Positions 16,823 to 25,742 of a DNA stretch of 64,000 nt are shown one piece after another. The stretch comes from E44-bin32 sp034430595 (GTDB taxonomy: Bacteria > Chloroflexota > Anaerolineae > Anaerolineales > E44-bin32): the NCBI GenBank assembly GCA_034430595.1, contig DAOUEL010000090.1, positions 1 to 64,000 of the forward strand, written 5' to 3'. The notes beneath the pieces were generated by a model. It did not search any database. It was not told the DNA's origin and saw only the letters and a program-made list of their open reading frames with translations. Numbering within the stretch: the first letter of the stretch is position 1; each line of letters opens with the position of its first letter. A program made the translations under genes and the position numbers.

Positions 16823-17302
16823 TCAGGCCTCCTTCAAGAAGAGCTGATCGTCTTCAACCTTGACATCGAAGCGATCGAGCGGTTTCGGTGGCGGACCTGA
16901 TACAACGTTCCCTTCCTTGTCGAAGACCCCGTTGTGACAGGGGCAGAAGAAGCTCTGCTGCTCGGCAATCCAGCGCACACGGCAGCCGAGATGAGTGCAG
17001 ATGTTCGACATGGCGATGAAGTTGCGCCCATCCTCGGTCAGGACGTAGGCCGAGACTTCTTCCTGGTTGACGATCCAACCCGTGGTGCGTTCGATATTCG
17101 CTTTAAACAAGGTGGGGGTGCCGAGCTCAACCTTGGAGGTGGTGCCAACGGGGATCCACTCCTGCGTGCCCTCGTCCTTTAAGGCCGGGCCGACGATGTA
17201 GGCGATGGCCGGGATACCGATGCCGGCTCCGATCAGCACGCCGACAGCCCAGGTGACCAGGCCGAGGAATCCCCGACGCTGGACCTCTTTCGATTCACTC
17301 AT
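16823..17302 (-). CDS. Rieske iron-sulfur protein (complex 2)
   Basis: A 159-aa Rieske protein with a Tat-like QRRGFLGL and an anchor helix at about 14-37. Box 1 CTHLGC is at 102-107 and box 2 CPCHNG at 120-125; the Ser that usually follows the Gly of box 2 is not conserved. It is shorter than the first Rieske protein and looks like the b6f/Gram-positive type. It opens the split cytochrome b part of the operon, 42 nt after the NapC-like gene. Confidence 0.94.
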   Translation of the reverse strand: MSESKEVQRRGFLGLVTWAVGVLIGAGIGIPAIAYIVGPALKDEGTQEWIPVGTTSKVELGTPTLFKANIERTTGWIVNQEEVSAYVLTEDGRNFIAMSNICTHLGCRVRWIAEQQSFFCPCHNGVFDKEGNVVSGPPPKPLDRFDVKVEDDQLFLKEA

Positions 17303-17344
17303 CTATTTCTCCTCCGTATCGTCTGGCGAAGGACGATTATACCC

Positions 17345-19051
17345 CTAGCCCTCCGGCGCTCCGGCCGCGATCCAGCTCGTCACCAGGTCGAGTTCCTGAG
17401 GTGAGAGCTGGGCGAAATGCGGAGTATCGGCCGTCTGTTTGATGACGATCAGGCTCGCATTGGGGTCCCCGGGTACAACCGCCGGCCCACTCTGCCCGCC
17501 GGCGAGCGCGCCGGCATAGGTGGAAAGGTTCAGGCCTGACAGCGCGTTCTCACCATGACAGCCGGTACAGCGAGCCTCGAAAAGCGCCCCGATGCTGCCG
17601 TTATAGGTCAGTGGCAATTCACCGCTGAGGGGGCTCTCAGGGGTTGGTTCGCTCACCGGGGGAAGCTGCGCCTGGATCAGGTCGCGCAAGCCGGGAGCGT
17701 CAAAGCCGGCGTACTCCCACACATTGCCGTGGCAGGCGCTGTTCGAGCAGAATGAGCTGTCATCCACCCCGCCGGGGTTTTCGGTCGTATGGCAGTTGCC
17801 GCAGGATGGCTCGAACACATCCCGGTGCAGCGTGATCCAGTTCGGATTGCGGTGCGAATCAGGCTCTGGCCCCCGGCTGATCTCGACCTCGGCCACGAAA
17901 TCGGCAGGTCCGGCCACGACCGGGATCGAGTGGCACAGGTTGCATTCAAGCCGGATTGCCTGCGCACCGGAATCGAGGTGTTTGCCATCATGACAGCGGA
18001 AGCACCCGGGCGAATCCTTGTGGCCAACGTTGGAAGGATGACTGTTCCAATCAGCCTTCTGCTCCGGATAGACGCTGGTCTGATACGACTCCTTGAGCAC
18101 CTCAATTGCCTGATCGACAAGACCGGAGGACTGTCCATAGAATTCCGGGTAGTTCACCCGGTAATAATCGCTCAAGCTTTCGATTCCATTTATTGCCATG
18201 GGTACCGAGGCATACTGAGCGCCGAAGACCTCAACCGCCTTCAGCCGGATGTCAGGGATTTCGGTCGAGATCTGCTGGCGGGCGAGAAGCTGGTCGACCA
18301 GGTCCGCCGGGTGCAGGATCAGGTGCGTGATGCGGTTGTGGCAGGTGATGCAGTCCATCTCCTTCAGATCGGCGGGATCGATCGAAGCCGGATCGATCTG
18401 AGAATTGATATCCGTATACTCGGTCACGCTGCCGTCATCTTCGATGACACGCACAAAGGGGATGTTCTGCTCCTCAGGGTCGGTCGGTAGGTAGTAGACC
18501 TTGTTCAAGATGTGCCAGTGGATGCCGCGCCCGAGGCCTTCCCGCTCCGAACCTCCGCCAGTTTTGAGCGTCATGTAGATACTGAGCGGGGTATTGTTGC
18601 GGTCGGTTTCAAAGCGGCGAAGCTCAAGCAGGGTATCGTTCGAAAATTTTTCTGGGAAATGGCAGCGTTCGCAGGACTCGCGCGCAGGGCGCATGTCGTG
18701 GGCTCGGATCGGGAATTCGTAGGTCTTGAACATGGTGGCGAAGATATGTTTGATGTCGCCTGCCTTGCGCGTGACACGCGTGGCGATGAAGCCGCGCCCG
18801 ATGTGGCACTCGACGCAGTCGATGCGAGCGTGTGGTGAGACCAGGTAAGAGGTGTACTCTGGCGGCATCGTATGGCAGCTGGTGCCGCAGAATTCGGGCG
18901 AGTTGGTATATTCCCAGGCCACAGGGATCAGCAGCAGGATGACGAGGGTCAGCGCGCCGAGGGCCAGGTAGGGTCTGATCCGTACGCGCAGCGGCGCATT
19001 TTCGGGCGGAAAGAAGAATCGTTTTAGACGGGCTCCGAATCGTCGAAGCAT
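17345..19051 (-). CDS. NapC/NirT-like membrane multiheme cytochrome c with extra heme domains
   Basis: A 568-aa protein with an N-terminal anchor (about 28-46) followed by a NapC/NirT-type domain. The first heme site is CGTSCH (55-60, CX3CH), then CVECH and CERCH. Further on are CITCH, CFRCH, CNLCH and CGNCH, an unusual CSNSACH (CX4CH), and a C-terminal PSCyt1-like domain with CTGCH ending in WIAAGAPEG. That gives nine possible hemes, seven of them canonical. NapC/NrfH proteins oxidise menaquinol and feed multiheme partners, so this protein probably links the quinone pool to the nearby cytochromes. It lies between the b561 fusion and the Rieske gene. Confidence 0.88.
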   Translation of the reverse strand: MLRRFGARLKRFFFPPENAPLRVRIRPYLALGALTLVILLLIPVAWEYTNSPEFCGTSCHTMPPEYTSYLVSPHARIDCVECHIGRGFIATRVTRKAGDIKHIFATMFKTYEFPIRAHDMRPARESCERCHFPEKFSNDTLLELRRFETDRNNTPLSIYMTLKTGGGSEREGLGRGIHWHILNKVYYLPTDPEEQNIPFVRVIEDDGSVTEYTDINSQIDPASIDPADLKEMDCITCHNRITHLILHPADLVDQLLARQQISTEIPDIRLKAVEVFGAQYASVPMAINGIESLSDYYRVNYPEFYGQSSGLVDQAIEVLKESYQTSVYPEQKADWNSHPSNVGHKDSPGCFRCHDGKHLDSGAQAIRLECNLCHSIPVVAGPADFVAEVEISRGPEPDSHRNPNWITLHRDVFEPSCGNCHTTENPGGVDDSSFCSNSACHGNVWEYAGFDAPGLRDLIQAQLPPVSEPTPESPLSGELPLTYNGSIGALFEARCTGCHGENALSGLNLSTYAGALAGGQSGPAVVPGDPNASLIVIKQTADTPHFAQLSPQELDLVTSWIAAGAPEG

Positions 19052-19104
19052 AGCTCAATCTCCTCCGTGGAATGGCGATGGTATTGTTGCGTGCAGATCC
19101 GGGA

Positions 19105-20307
19105 CTACTGCTTGGGAGCTCCGGCAGCGATCCACTCGATGACCTGCTCGAGTTCTGCATCAGTCAACTGGCCTGGATGCCCCCCGGCACCCTGGATCTC
19201 GACCAGCTTGCTCGCTTCAGGATCGCCGGGCACAATCGCCGGGCCATCCTTCCCACCTTGAAGCGCTTTCTCGTAGGTAGCCAACGACAGCCCGCCGACC
19301 GCCGTCACGCCGTGGCACGTGCCACAGCGGTTACGGAAAAGTGCCTCGAAGCCGAGGCTCCAGGTCTCGGCCTGGATCACGCTCGCCGCTCCGGTCGGGG
19401 TTGGCGGCAGCGTCGGAGATGGCTGGGGTACGGCGGTCACAAAAACATCCACCGTCTCGCCGGGCGGGATGGTTTTAATGCTGGTTTGTTCACCTGTAAC
19501 GAAGTAGGCAACCCCGGCCAGCATGGCCAGGCTCAGCACGCTTGCGATGGGCAGGAAGACGCGCTGACGGCGGCGCAGGACCTGTGGATCAGGTTCAGAG
19601 CGGATTTTGCCCGCCTCGATCTGTTCCAGTTCCGCCGGATGTTCTTCCTCCATCTCATGCAGGGTCAAATATCCGGTGAACATGCTTTTGTTGAAGTGGC
19701 GCAGATGTACATGGTAGAAGTGCCACAGGATGATCGCCAGTACGGCCAGGATCGCTTCACCACCATGCGCGGCTTTGGCGGCCGGGATGAACTGCCCCGG
19801 GAAAAAGCGAGTCGTGGCGATGGGATTCCACATCATGAAGCCCGTAATGGCCATGATGATCGTTCCCCAGACAACAGCCAGATACTCCATCTTCTCAGCG
19901 TAGGAGTAGCGCCCGTAGCGGGCTTTCTCATCACTCACGCCAAAGTAGGCCAGCAGATCCTGGTAGAGGTCCTTGAAATCCTCCGCGCTGGGCAGCATCG
20001 ACCAGGAAACCCGCTTGACGATCAGCCGGTAGAGCATTCCGATCACGTGATAAATGCTGACCAGCATGAGCGCGATCGCCGAGGAGCGGTGGATGACGCG
20101 CACCAGTTCAATCCCGCCAAATAGGCGGAAGAATCCGATGCTGATCTGGGCATCAGGGAATTTCTGCGGCAGCCCGGTGCTGGCCAGGATCGTGAAGGAA
20201 GTCAGCATCACGATGTGTTCAATGCGCTGTGATAGCTCAAAGCGCAGGAAGCGCCCGGCTTTCTTCTGCCCAGCTTGATCCTGGGGTGCGGGAAGCGGCT
20301 CGTTCAC
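19105..20307 (-). CDS. Cytochrome b561-type membrane protein fused to a c-heme domain
   Basis: A 400-aa protein. Residues 30-220 are a four-helix di-heme cytochrome b of the formate dehydrogenase gamma/b561 class (helical His in IEHIVMLTSF, IYHVIGMLYR and FYHVHLRHF). A further helix at about 265-285 leads to a Thr/Pro linker and a C-terminal PSCyt1-like domain with CGTCH ending in WIAAGAPKQ. It overlaps the upstream nonaheme gene by 4 nt. It is the second copy of a [nonaheme + b561] module; the first copy lacks the c-domain. Its likely job is to pass electrons between menaquinone and the nonaheme partner. Confidence 0.9.
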   Translation of the reverse strand: MNEPLPAPQDQAGQKKAGRFLRFELSQRIEHIVMLTSFTILASTGLPQKFPDAQISIGFFRLFGGIELVRVIHRSSAIALMLVSIYHVIGMLYRLIVKRVSWSMLPSAEDFKDLYQDLLAYFGVSDEKARYGRYSYAEKMEYLAVVWGTIIMAITGFMMWNPIATTRFFPGQFIPAAKAAHGGEAILAVLAIILWHFYHVHLRHFNKSMFTGYLTLHEMEEEHPAELEQIEAGKIRSEPDPQVLRRRQRVFLPIASVLSLAMLAGVAYFVTGEQTSIKTIPPGETVDVFVTAVPQPSPTLPPTPTGAASVIQAETWSLGFEALFRNRCGTCHGVTAVGGLSLATYEKALQGGKDGPAIVPGDPEASKLVEIQGAGGHPGQLTDAELEQVIEWIAAGAPKQ

Positions 20308-21569
20308 AGCTCACCTCCCGGTAAGTCGGGTCCTGCGCCGGACGACGGTTCATCGTGGTCAATGCGGGATCCGTCTTCCGGCCACTCGAAGGGTTCTGCC
20401 GGACCGGGCGGCGCGGCCGGGGGTTCGGCCTTGGCTCGGGAGGCAGCTCGCCGCTTACGAACCTGCCAGCTGATATCGAGTACCACCAGGATCCCCATCC
20501 CGCTCAGAAGGCCAGGAATGAAGATGCTGTAAAAGAGATTCACGTAATAAACCAGCGGGTTATGGGACGGAGAGGGAATGTAGTGCGAGAGCCAGGCATC
20601 CGAGAAATTCGCCGTTGCATCCGGATGGCAGACTTGGCATCGTTTCAGCAGGTTCTGGCGGAACTCGAGACCGCTTTGCGGGTCGGTCACGCTTTGAATG
20701 TCGTGCACGCCGTGGCAGTCATAGCACACAGCTTTGTTGGTTGGGGCATCCGGTGACACTTTGTTGAAGATGGCGACTGTCGTCCCGTGAAAATCGGCGA
20801 CGTAGGTGTTCAACACTTCGGTTGAGATCCCGTATTTATCCATGATGGTGGGATCGGTATGGCACCTGGCGCAGATGCTGGGGGAGAGCAGACGGAAGCG
20901 GGCCGTGGTCGGATCCCCGATGTTGTGCACGCCGTGGCAGTCGATACAGGTTGGAACGTCGCGGTTATCTTCGTTGATCAATGCATCCCCGTGCACGCTG
21001 GTCAGGTACTTGCCATAAATTGCGTTGTGGCACTTGGCGCAGGTGACCGGAATATTCAGGCGGGCATCCGGCAGCAGCTCGTCGGTCTTGGGATCGGTCA
21101 GCTGCCGGACGTTATGCGCGCCGTGGCAATCGGTGCAAATGGCTGCCTGGCGATTTCCGGATTCAAGCGCGGTCTCATGGACGCTGTCGAGCGTCCGTTC
21201 GTACTGCCCCGAATGGCAGCGGAAGCAGGCATCATACAGGGCGAGCGAAAGGTCACGCTGGTCGATTGCAAAAAAAGGCGGATGAGGGTAGCCATCGAGA
21301 TTGGTGTGGCACTGCACACAGGCATAGCCCAGCTTTCCATGAATCGAGCTGTCGAAGACGGCCTGGTCAATGTAGAGCGAGAAGCTATCGCCGTTCTCGA
21401 GTTGGAAGCTGAGGCCCGGATCCGAGTGGCACTCGAGGCAGCTCTCGTTGCTCACCCCGGCCTGGCTGAGCGGGGTAGCGTCGGCGCGGCTCGCAGTTGC
21501 CGCCAGCGCCAGGGCCAACGCGCCGAGTGCGAGGGTGAGGTAGGTCCAATGTCGGGTGCGTTGACTCAC
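20304..21569 (-). CDS. Nonaheme cytochrome c with C-terminal anchor (copy B)
   Basis: A 421-aa exported cytochrome with a signal peptide (about 1-32) and nine CXXCH sites: CLECH, CVQCH, CFRCH, CTDCH, CAKCH, CIDCH, CARCH, CYDCH and CQVCH. Several occur as CxxCHG-(A/V)H, supplying the distal His. A transmembrane helix follows near 340-362, then a cytosolic basic and Pro-rich tail of about 60 residues. It is a paralogue of the protein at 22300-23412, with the same heme order and anchor. It overlaps both neighbouring genes by 4 nt and is therefore co-translated with the two b561 proteins. Confidence 0.92.
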   Translation of the reverse strand: MSQRTRHWTYLTLALGALALALAATASRADATPLSQAGVSNESCLECHSDPGLSFQLENGDSFSLYIDQAVFDSSIHGKLGYACVQCHTNLDGYPHPPFFAIDQRDLSLALYDACFRCHSGQYERTLDSVHETALESGNRQAAICTDCHGAHNVRQLTDPKTDELLPDARLNIPVTCAKCHNAIYGKYLTSVHGDALINEDNRDVPTCIDCHGVHNIGDPTTARFRLLSPSICARCHTDPTIMDKYGISTEVLNTYVADFHGTTVAIFNKVSPDAPTNKAVCYDCHGVHDIQSVTDPQSGLEFRQNLLKRCQVCHPDATANFSDAWLSHYIPSPSHNPLVYYVNLFYSIFIPGLLSGMGILVVLDISWQVRKRRAASRAKAEPPAAPPGPAEPFEWPEDGSRIDHDEPSSGAGPDLPGGEL

Positions 21570-22303
21570 TCGGGCTCTCCGTCTGTTGGCGAGCCTGGCT
21601 CGCCGGTCAGGCGCTCATATTCGCGTTCATGGTACTCGCGCATTTCTCGTTCGCTCAGCCGGCCAGTGAAGATGCTCAGGTTGAGCCGTTCAATATGGAC
21701 GTGGTACGAATGCCACATTACGACGAAGATCGCGGCCGCGATCGCTTCGGCGCTGTGGGCGAGCTTTGCGGCGGGGATGATACCTCCAGGCAGCACTCGA
21801 GTAAAGAGCACCGGGAACCAGATCAGGAGACCGGAAAGGATCATGATCACCGTCCCGAAGATAAAGAACCAATAGGTGAACTTCTGCTCAAAGGTGAACT
21901 TGCCGAAGGAGGGTTTCTTGCGATCGATGAAGAGCAGCCAGCGGAGCATCTTGACCCCATCACGCAGATCCTGGGGGACGGGCAGCATCTCTCCGCTCAA
22001 GCGGCGTTGGAAGAGCCTGACCATGGACCGCACCACGTGGTAGAGCGCGATCGTGATCAGGAGGACGGCTGCGATGTGATGAATTTTCTGGATAGTCTCG
22101 AGCCGCTGGGGGGTGGCCAGGATGTACTGGCTCCAGGCTGCAGCGCGGTATTTCTGGGGCAGTCCGGTCAAGAGCAGCACACTGAATGTCAGCAAGAAGA
22201 GGGCATGCTCCCAGCGCTGTCCAAGGCTGAAGCGGACGAAAGTCCGCTCGGTGCGGACGTGGCCATCCCGTGCTTGCTTCAAGGTGGTTTCGTTCGCGCT
22301 CAT
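21566..22303 (-). CDS. Cytochrome b561-type quinone-reactive membrane subunit (copy A)
   Basis: A 245-aa four-helix cytochrome b of the formate dehydrogenase gamma/thiosulfate reductase class. Candidate heme ligands are in RWEHALFLLTF, ALYHVVRSMV and WHSYHVHIERL. It has no c-heme domain, unlike copy B at 19105-20307. It overlaps the nonaheme genes on both sides by 4 nt. Predicted role: electron exchange between menaquinol and the nonaheme cytochrome on the outer face. Confidence 0.9.
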   Translation of the reverse strand: MSANETTLKQARDGHVRTERTFVRFSLGQRWEHALFLLTFSVLLLTGLPQKYRAAAWSQYILATPQRLETIQKIHHIAAVLLITIALYHVVRSMVRLFQRRLSGEMLPVPQDLRDGVKMLRWLLFIDRKKPSFGKFTFEQKFTYWFFIFGTVIMILSGLLIWFPVLFTRVLPGGIIPAAKLAHSAEAIAAAIFVVMWHSYHVHIERLNLSIFTGRLSEREMREYHEREYERLTGEPGSPTDGEPE

Positions 22304-23412
22304 GGCAAATTCCTCCGCACACGATCCACCGTCGCCCGGATGATACGCAGCAGAACATACCCACCTGCAAGCAGGAGCATGAAGGGCACAAAGGAGGAGT
22401 AGAAGATATTTGTATAGTAGACCAACGGCGTCCGCTGGAGGCTGATTTCGTTATGGCCGGTCCAGGCTCCGGTCCAGTTCGGGCCGGCGTCGGGATGGCA
22501 CTTGCGGCAGGTCGCCAACAGGTTCTGCGGGCTGACGGAGGAGGCCGGGTTGTCGGGCGGCAGGATGTTGTGCACACCGTGGCAGTCGGTGCAGACTGCG
22601 CTATCGTGCCAGATCGTCGGCCAATTTGCCTTGTAAACGCCGACATCGACACCATGCCACGAGATGCTGTACAGGCTGTAAACATCGGAGTTGTAGCCGT
22701 ACTTGGCCATCAGCACCGGGTCGGCGTGACAGCTGGCGCACAACTCAGGCGATTCGGTTCGGAAAAGTGCGGTGCGCGGGTCCTGGATGTTGTGCACGCC
22801 GTGGCAATCGGTGCAGACCGGTACGTCCGGGTTGTTCTGCTCGATCAGGGCCGAGCCGTGAACGCTGCTCTTGTACGCTGCGAAGATCTCGGTGTGGCAT
22901 TGGCCGCAAGTTTCAGAGATCAGCGCCCGCGGCTCATTCGGATATTGGGTGTAATGCGCACCGTGGCAGTCGGTACAGATGGGTGATTCCATCTGGCCGG
23001 CGGCGGCGATGTCGGCATGAATGCTGTCCAGGCTGTCGATGTAATTGCTGGCGTGGCAGGTGCGGCAGGTGAGATAGAAAGCACGCGAGAGTTCACGCCG
23101 GGTCTCATATTCAAGCTTGGGGTGTGGGTAGCCGCTAATATCAGGGTGACATGAGTCGCAGCTGATGCCGATCCGTTCGTGGACCGAGCCGGATAGGCGC
23201 TCGGTGTCAATTGTCAGGGGCAGCTCTTCGCCGTTCGCCAGCTCGACCTGCAGACCGGGCTGTGAGTGGCATGTGAGGCACTCGCTCTCCTGGAGCCGGG
23301 GCTGCTGCGGGCCATCATCGGCGAAGGCAGGGGAAACCAATATGAAGGATGCCAGCAGGAGCGCAGAGCTAATTATGAGCGTCGGTGAGAGATATCGCCT
23401 GATTCGTGTCAT
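22300..23412 (-). CDS. Nonaheme cytochrome c with C-terminal anchor (copy A)
   Basis: A 370-aa exported cytochrome with a signal peptide (about 1-31) and nine heme sites: CLTCH, CDSCH, CRTCH, CTDCH, CGQCH, CTDCH, CASCH, CTDCH and CRKCH. A C-terminal transmembrane helix sits at about 337-358 with a short basic tail. It is a paralogue of copy B (20304-21569), which has a longer tail. Its stop overlaps the start of b561 copy A. The repeated CTDCHG(A/V)H pattern resembles electron-storing multiheme carriers more than a catalytic cytochrome; no CXXCK catalytic site is present. Confidence 0.92.
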   Translation of the reverse strand: MTRIRRYLSPTLIISSALLLASFILVSPAFADDGPQQPRLQESECLTCHSQPGLQVELANGEELPLTIDTERLSGSVHERIGISCDSCHPDISGYPHPKLEYETRRELSRAFYLTCRTCHASNYIDSLDSIHADIAAAGQMESPICTDCHGAHYTQYPNEPRALISETCGQCHTEIFAAYKSSVHGSALIEQNNPDVPVCTDCHGVHNIQDPRTALFRTESPELCASCHADPVLMAKYGYNSDVYSLYSISWHGVDVGVYKANWPTIWHDSAVCTDCHGVHNILPPDNPASSVSPQNLLATCRKCHPDAGPNWTGAWTGHNEISLQRTPLVYYTNIFYSSFVPFMLLLAGGYVLLRIIRATVDRVRRNLP

Positions 23413-23589
23413 CTACGAGATCTCCTTCACTTCCGGCTCACTCTGTTGATCGTTCTGAGCGTTGTTCTCGATAATCAGGCCCCACTTGCGCAAGTAATGT
23501 GAAATAACGAGCATAATCCCCAGCGGCACCAGGCAGCGGGCGATGAACATGAGCGCAACGACAATTGGATTGGCGATTGATTCACCCAT
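23413..23589 (-). CDS. Small single-helix membrane protein in the multiheme operon
   Basis: A 58-aa protein with one hydrophobic segment (about 9-33, PIVVALMFIARCLVPLGIML) and an acidic C-terminal tail. The ATG at 23589 is chosen because GGAGG lies 8 nt before it. It ends directly against the nonaheme copy A gene. It may be a small structural subunit of the NrfD/ferredoxin complex encoded just upstream. No family was recognised. Confidence 0.65.
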   Translation of the reverse strand: MGESIANPIVVALMFIARCLVPLGIMLVISHYLRKWGLIIENNAQNDQQSEPEVKEIS

Positions 23590-23676
23590 ACGCACTGCCT
23601 CCGAGCGCACTGATCCCGGAATGTGAGAAGCCGCACTGATCCAGTGCGGCTATCTTGACCTGTTCCCTGACCTTTG

Positions 23677-24912
23677 TCAACCGGCCGCGTGCGCCTCTTC
23701 GCCGGTCTCAAAGAGCGGTAGAAAACGCATGGCCAGCGTAAAGAGCAGGAAGATGTAGCCGATCACTCCCAGCGCGATGCCCCACTCGACCAGTGCCGGA
23801 GAGTAGGCTTGCGGCGGGAGCACATATTCCGTCCCGGGCGAATAGGAAACGGGCACAACCAGGCCGGATACGGTCACATCCCAGCGGTTGATCAGAATGC
23901 CGGCGGCCGCGCAGAGCGCACCAAAGACGAGGTTGATCGGACGGCGGTTGAAGCGCGGCACGAGGAACATCAGCACCGGAATGATGATGCCCAGGAAGAC
24001 TTCACCGACCCAGAACCAGAAGCCGTACGCCGTGAATGTGTTGAGCGTGGCGAATGCGCGCTCTGAGCCGGGCGTCGAACCGTAGTAGGTTACCGCCATC
24101 AGGTCCCAGAACTTGATATAGGCATACACCAGCAGTCCTAACCCGCTGAAACGGGCGATCGTGCGCAGCAGGTCGTGAGCGATGGTGCGCTTGCCGCTGA
24201 TCCATTCCATGATGAAGGCTGCCGCCATCGTCACCGCCGGACCAACGGCGATGGCCGATACAATGAACATGATCGGCATGCTCGGTTTGAACCAGATCGG
24301 GCGGGCTTTAATTATACCGTAGGTCGCTCCCAGCGATGACTGGTGCAGCAGCGAGATCAGCAGCCCGGCTACGGCCAGCACCGGCGCGACGCGGTGCAGC
24401 GCATGCCCGAACTTCCGAAGCCAGGGGAAGCGCTTGAAGAGGCGTGATTCAACGATCACCGGTGCAAACTCGACCAGCATGATGGTCAGGTAGAGCGTGA
24501 TGCACCATGTGATTTCCCACAGGACCGAGTGCACATTCCAATAGACCCAAGGGTGCCAGAAGCGATCCGGACGGCCGATGTCCATCACCAGCGTGAGCAG
24601 GGCCGAGGTGTAGCCGATCACGCCCACCAGGACGGCCAGGCGGATGACGGAGCGGAAGCGGTCGATGCCGAAGATGTAGACCACGGCCGAGAGCGTAAAC
24701 GCCCCCGCACCCAGAGCGATCGAAGAGAGGTCAATCGTAATCCACAGCCCCCAGGGAACCGCGTTAGTCAGGTTGGTGACGACCAGCCCATTCTTAAAAA
24801 CGATCACGGCCGAGACGAGGCCGATCAGTAGCAGCAGGCCGACCAGCCCGAACCAGGCGACGGTCCCCGGGCTGACGCTGAACTGCCGGTTACGAAGTGA
24901 GATTGTCGTCAT
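23677..24912 (-). CDS. NrfD/HybB-type quinone-binding integral membrane subunit
   Basis: A 411-aa protein with about ten transmembrane helices of the polysulfide reductase NrfD superfamily. Marker segments include NAVPWGLWITIDLSSIALG, MDIGRPDRFWHPWVYWN and SVLWEITWCITLY. NrfD proteins bind quinone without heme and pair with a four-cluster ferredoxin. That partner is encoded immediately upstream (24915-25742, 2-nt gap). Together with the octaheme cytochrome the trio resembles the electron-transfer core of alternative complex III, Qrc or Mcc-type systems. No molybdopterin or other catalytic subunit is present. Confidence 0.93.
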   Translation of the reverse strand: MTTISLRNRQFSVSPGTVAWFGLVGLLLLIGLVSAVIVFKNGLVVTNLTNAVPWGLWITIDLSSIALGAGAFTLSAVVYIFGIDRFRSVIRLAVLVGVIGYTSALLTLVMDIGRPDRFWHPWVYWNVHSVLWEITWCITLYLTIMLVEFAPVIVESRLFKRFPWLRKFGHALHRVAPVLAVAGLLISLLHQSSLGATYGIIKARPIWFKPSMPIMFIVSAIAVGPAVTMAAAFIMEWISGKRTIAHDLLRTIARFSGLGLLVYAYIKFWDLMAVTYYGSTPGSERAFATLNTFTAYGFWFWVGEVFLGIIIPVLMFLVPRFNRRPINLVFGALCAAAGILINRWDVTVSGLVVPVSYSPGTEYVLPPQAYSPALVEWGIALGVIGYIFLLFTLAMRFLPLFETGEEAHAAG

Positions 24913-24914
24913 GG

Positions 24915-25742
24915 TTAAGCTTCCTCGCTGACCGGGATGTAGTAAACGCTGCTGTCCGTTCCAAGCTCATCCCGCAGGCGGATGGTCGGCTGCCGTTCGA
25001 GAACGCGCGAGATGGCGCTATCGGGGTTCTTCAAATCACCGAACACGCGCGCTCCCACTGGGCAGATGTTGACACAGGCTGGAGTCGCTTCACGCGCCTC
25101 GCCCGGAATGAGCCCCTTCTTTAGACCGCTGTCGATGCGTTGGACGCAGAAGGTGCATTTCTCTACAACGCCGCGCGGCCGGCGTTCAACTTCCGGCACG
25201 CCCCAGGTCGGCACGAAGGCGTTCTCCTCGCTGCGCGGCTCCCAATTGAATTTTCGGGCGTCATAGGGGCAGGCCACTTCGCAGTACCGGCAGCCGATGC
25301 AGCGGTCGTAATCCATGATTACCAGCCCGTCATCACGTACATAGGTTGCCTTGACCGGGCAGACCTCGACACAGGGTGCATTCTGGCAGTGCAGGCAGGG
25401 CCGGCTGAAGAAAAACTTTTGACCATTGGAGGTGCTGTCTTCAACGACGATATTCCAGGGTTTATCCGGGGCAACATCGTTTACCGCCGAGCAGGCTCGC
25501 TGGCAGTATTCACAACCAATGCACTTGTTAAGATCAATCACCATGCCCCAGTGGTGTGGGCCGGTGGCAGCGTGAGAATCGCCCTCGGTCGTGAGCTGCT
25601 GGCGTTTTAGATCACCGAACGGCGAGAGCGGGCCGGTTGTGACGAGGTAGGCGGCCAGGGAGGAACCCGCTGCGGTGGCGGCGATCTTGGCGAAATCCCG
25701 CCGGGTCAGCTTGACCTTAGCTCTCGTTTTCCGTCGACTCAT
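24915..25742 (-). CDS. Tat-exported four-cluster [4Fe-4S] ferredoxin subunit
   Basis: A 275-aa DmsB/NrfC/HybA-type ferredoxin. A Tat signal (TRRDFAK, Arg14-Arg15) precedes a hydrophobic segment. Cys motifs for four cubanes are CIGCEYCQRAC, CLHCQNAPCVEVCP, CIGCRYCEVACP, and a last set split between CTFC and ACVNICP. The ATG at 25742 has AAGGAG upstream and is preferred over a TTG 15 nt earlier. It overlaps the octaheme gene by 26 nt. It should carry electrons between the octaheme cytochrome and the NrfD subunit on the outer face of the membrane. Confidence 0.93.
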   Translation of the reverse strand: MSRRKTRAKVKLTRRDFAKIAATAAGSSLAAYLVTTGPLSPFGDLKRQQLTTEGDSHAATGPHHWGMVIDLNKCIGCEYCQRACSAVNDVAPDKPWNIVVEDSTSNGQKFFFSRPCLHCQNAPCVEVCPVKATYVRDDGLVIMDYDRCIGCRYCEVACPYDARKFNWEPRSEENAFVPTWGVPEVERRPRGVVEKCTFCVQRIDSGLKKGLIPGEAREATPACVNICPVGARVFGDLKNPDSAISRVLERQPTIRLRDELGTDSSVYYIPVSEEA

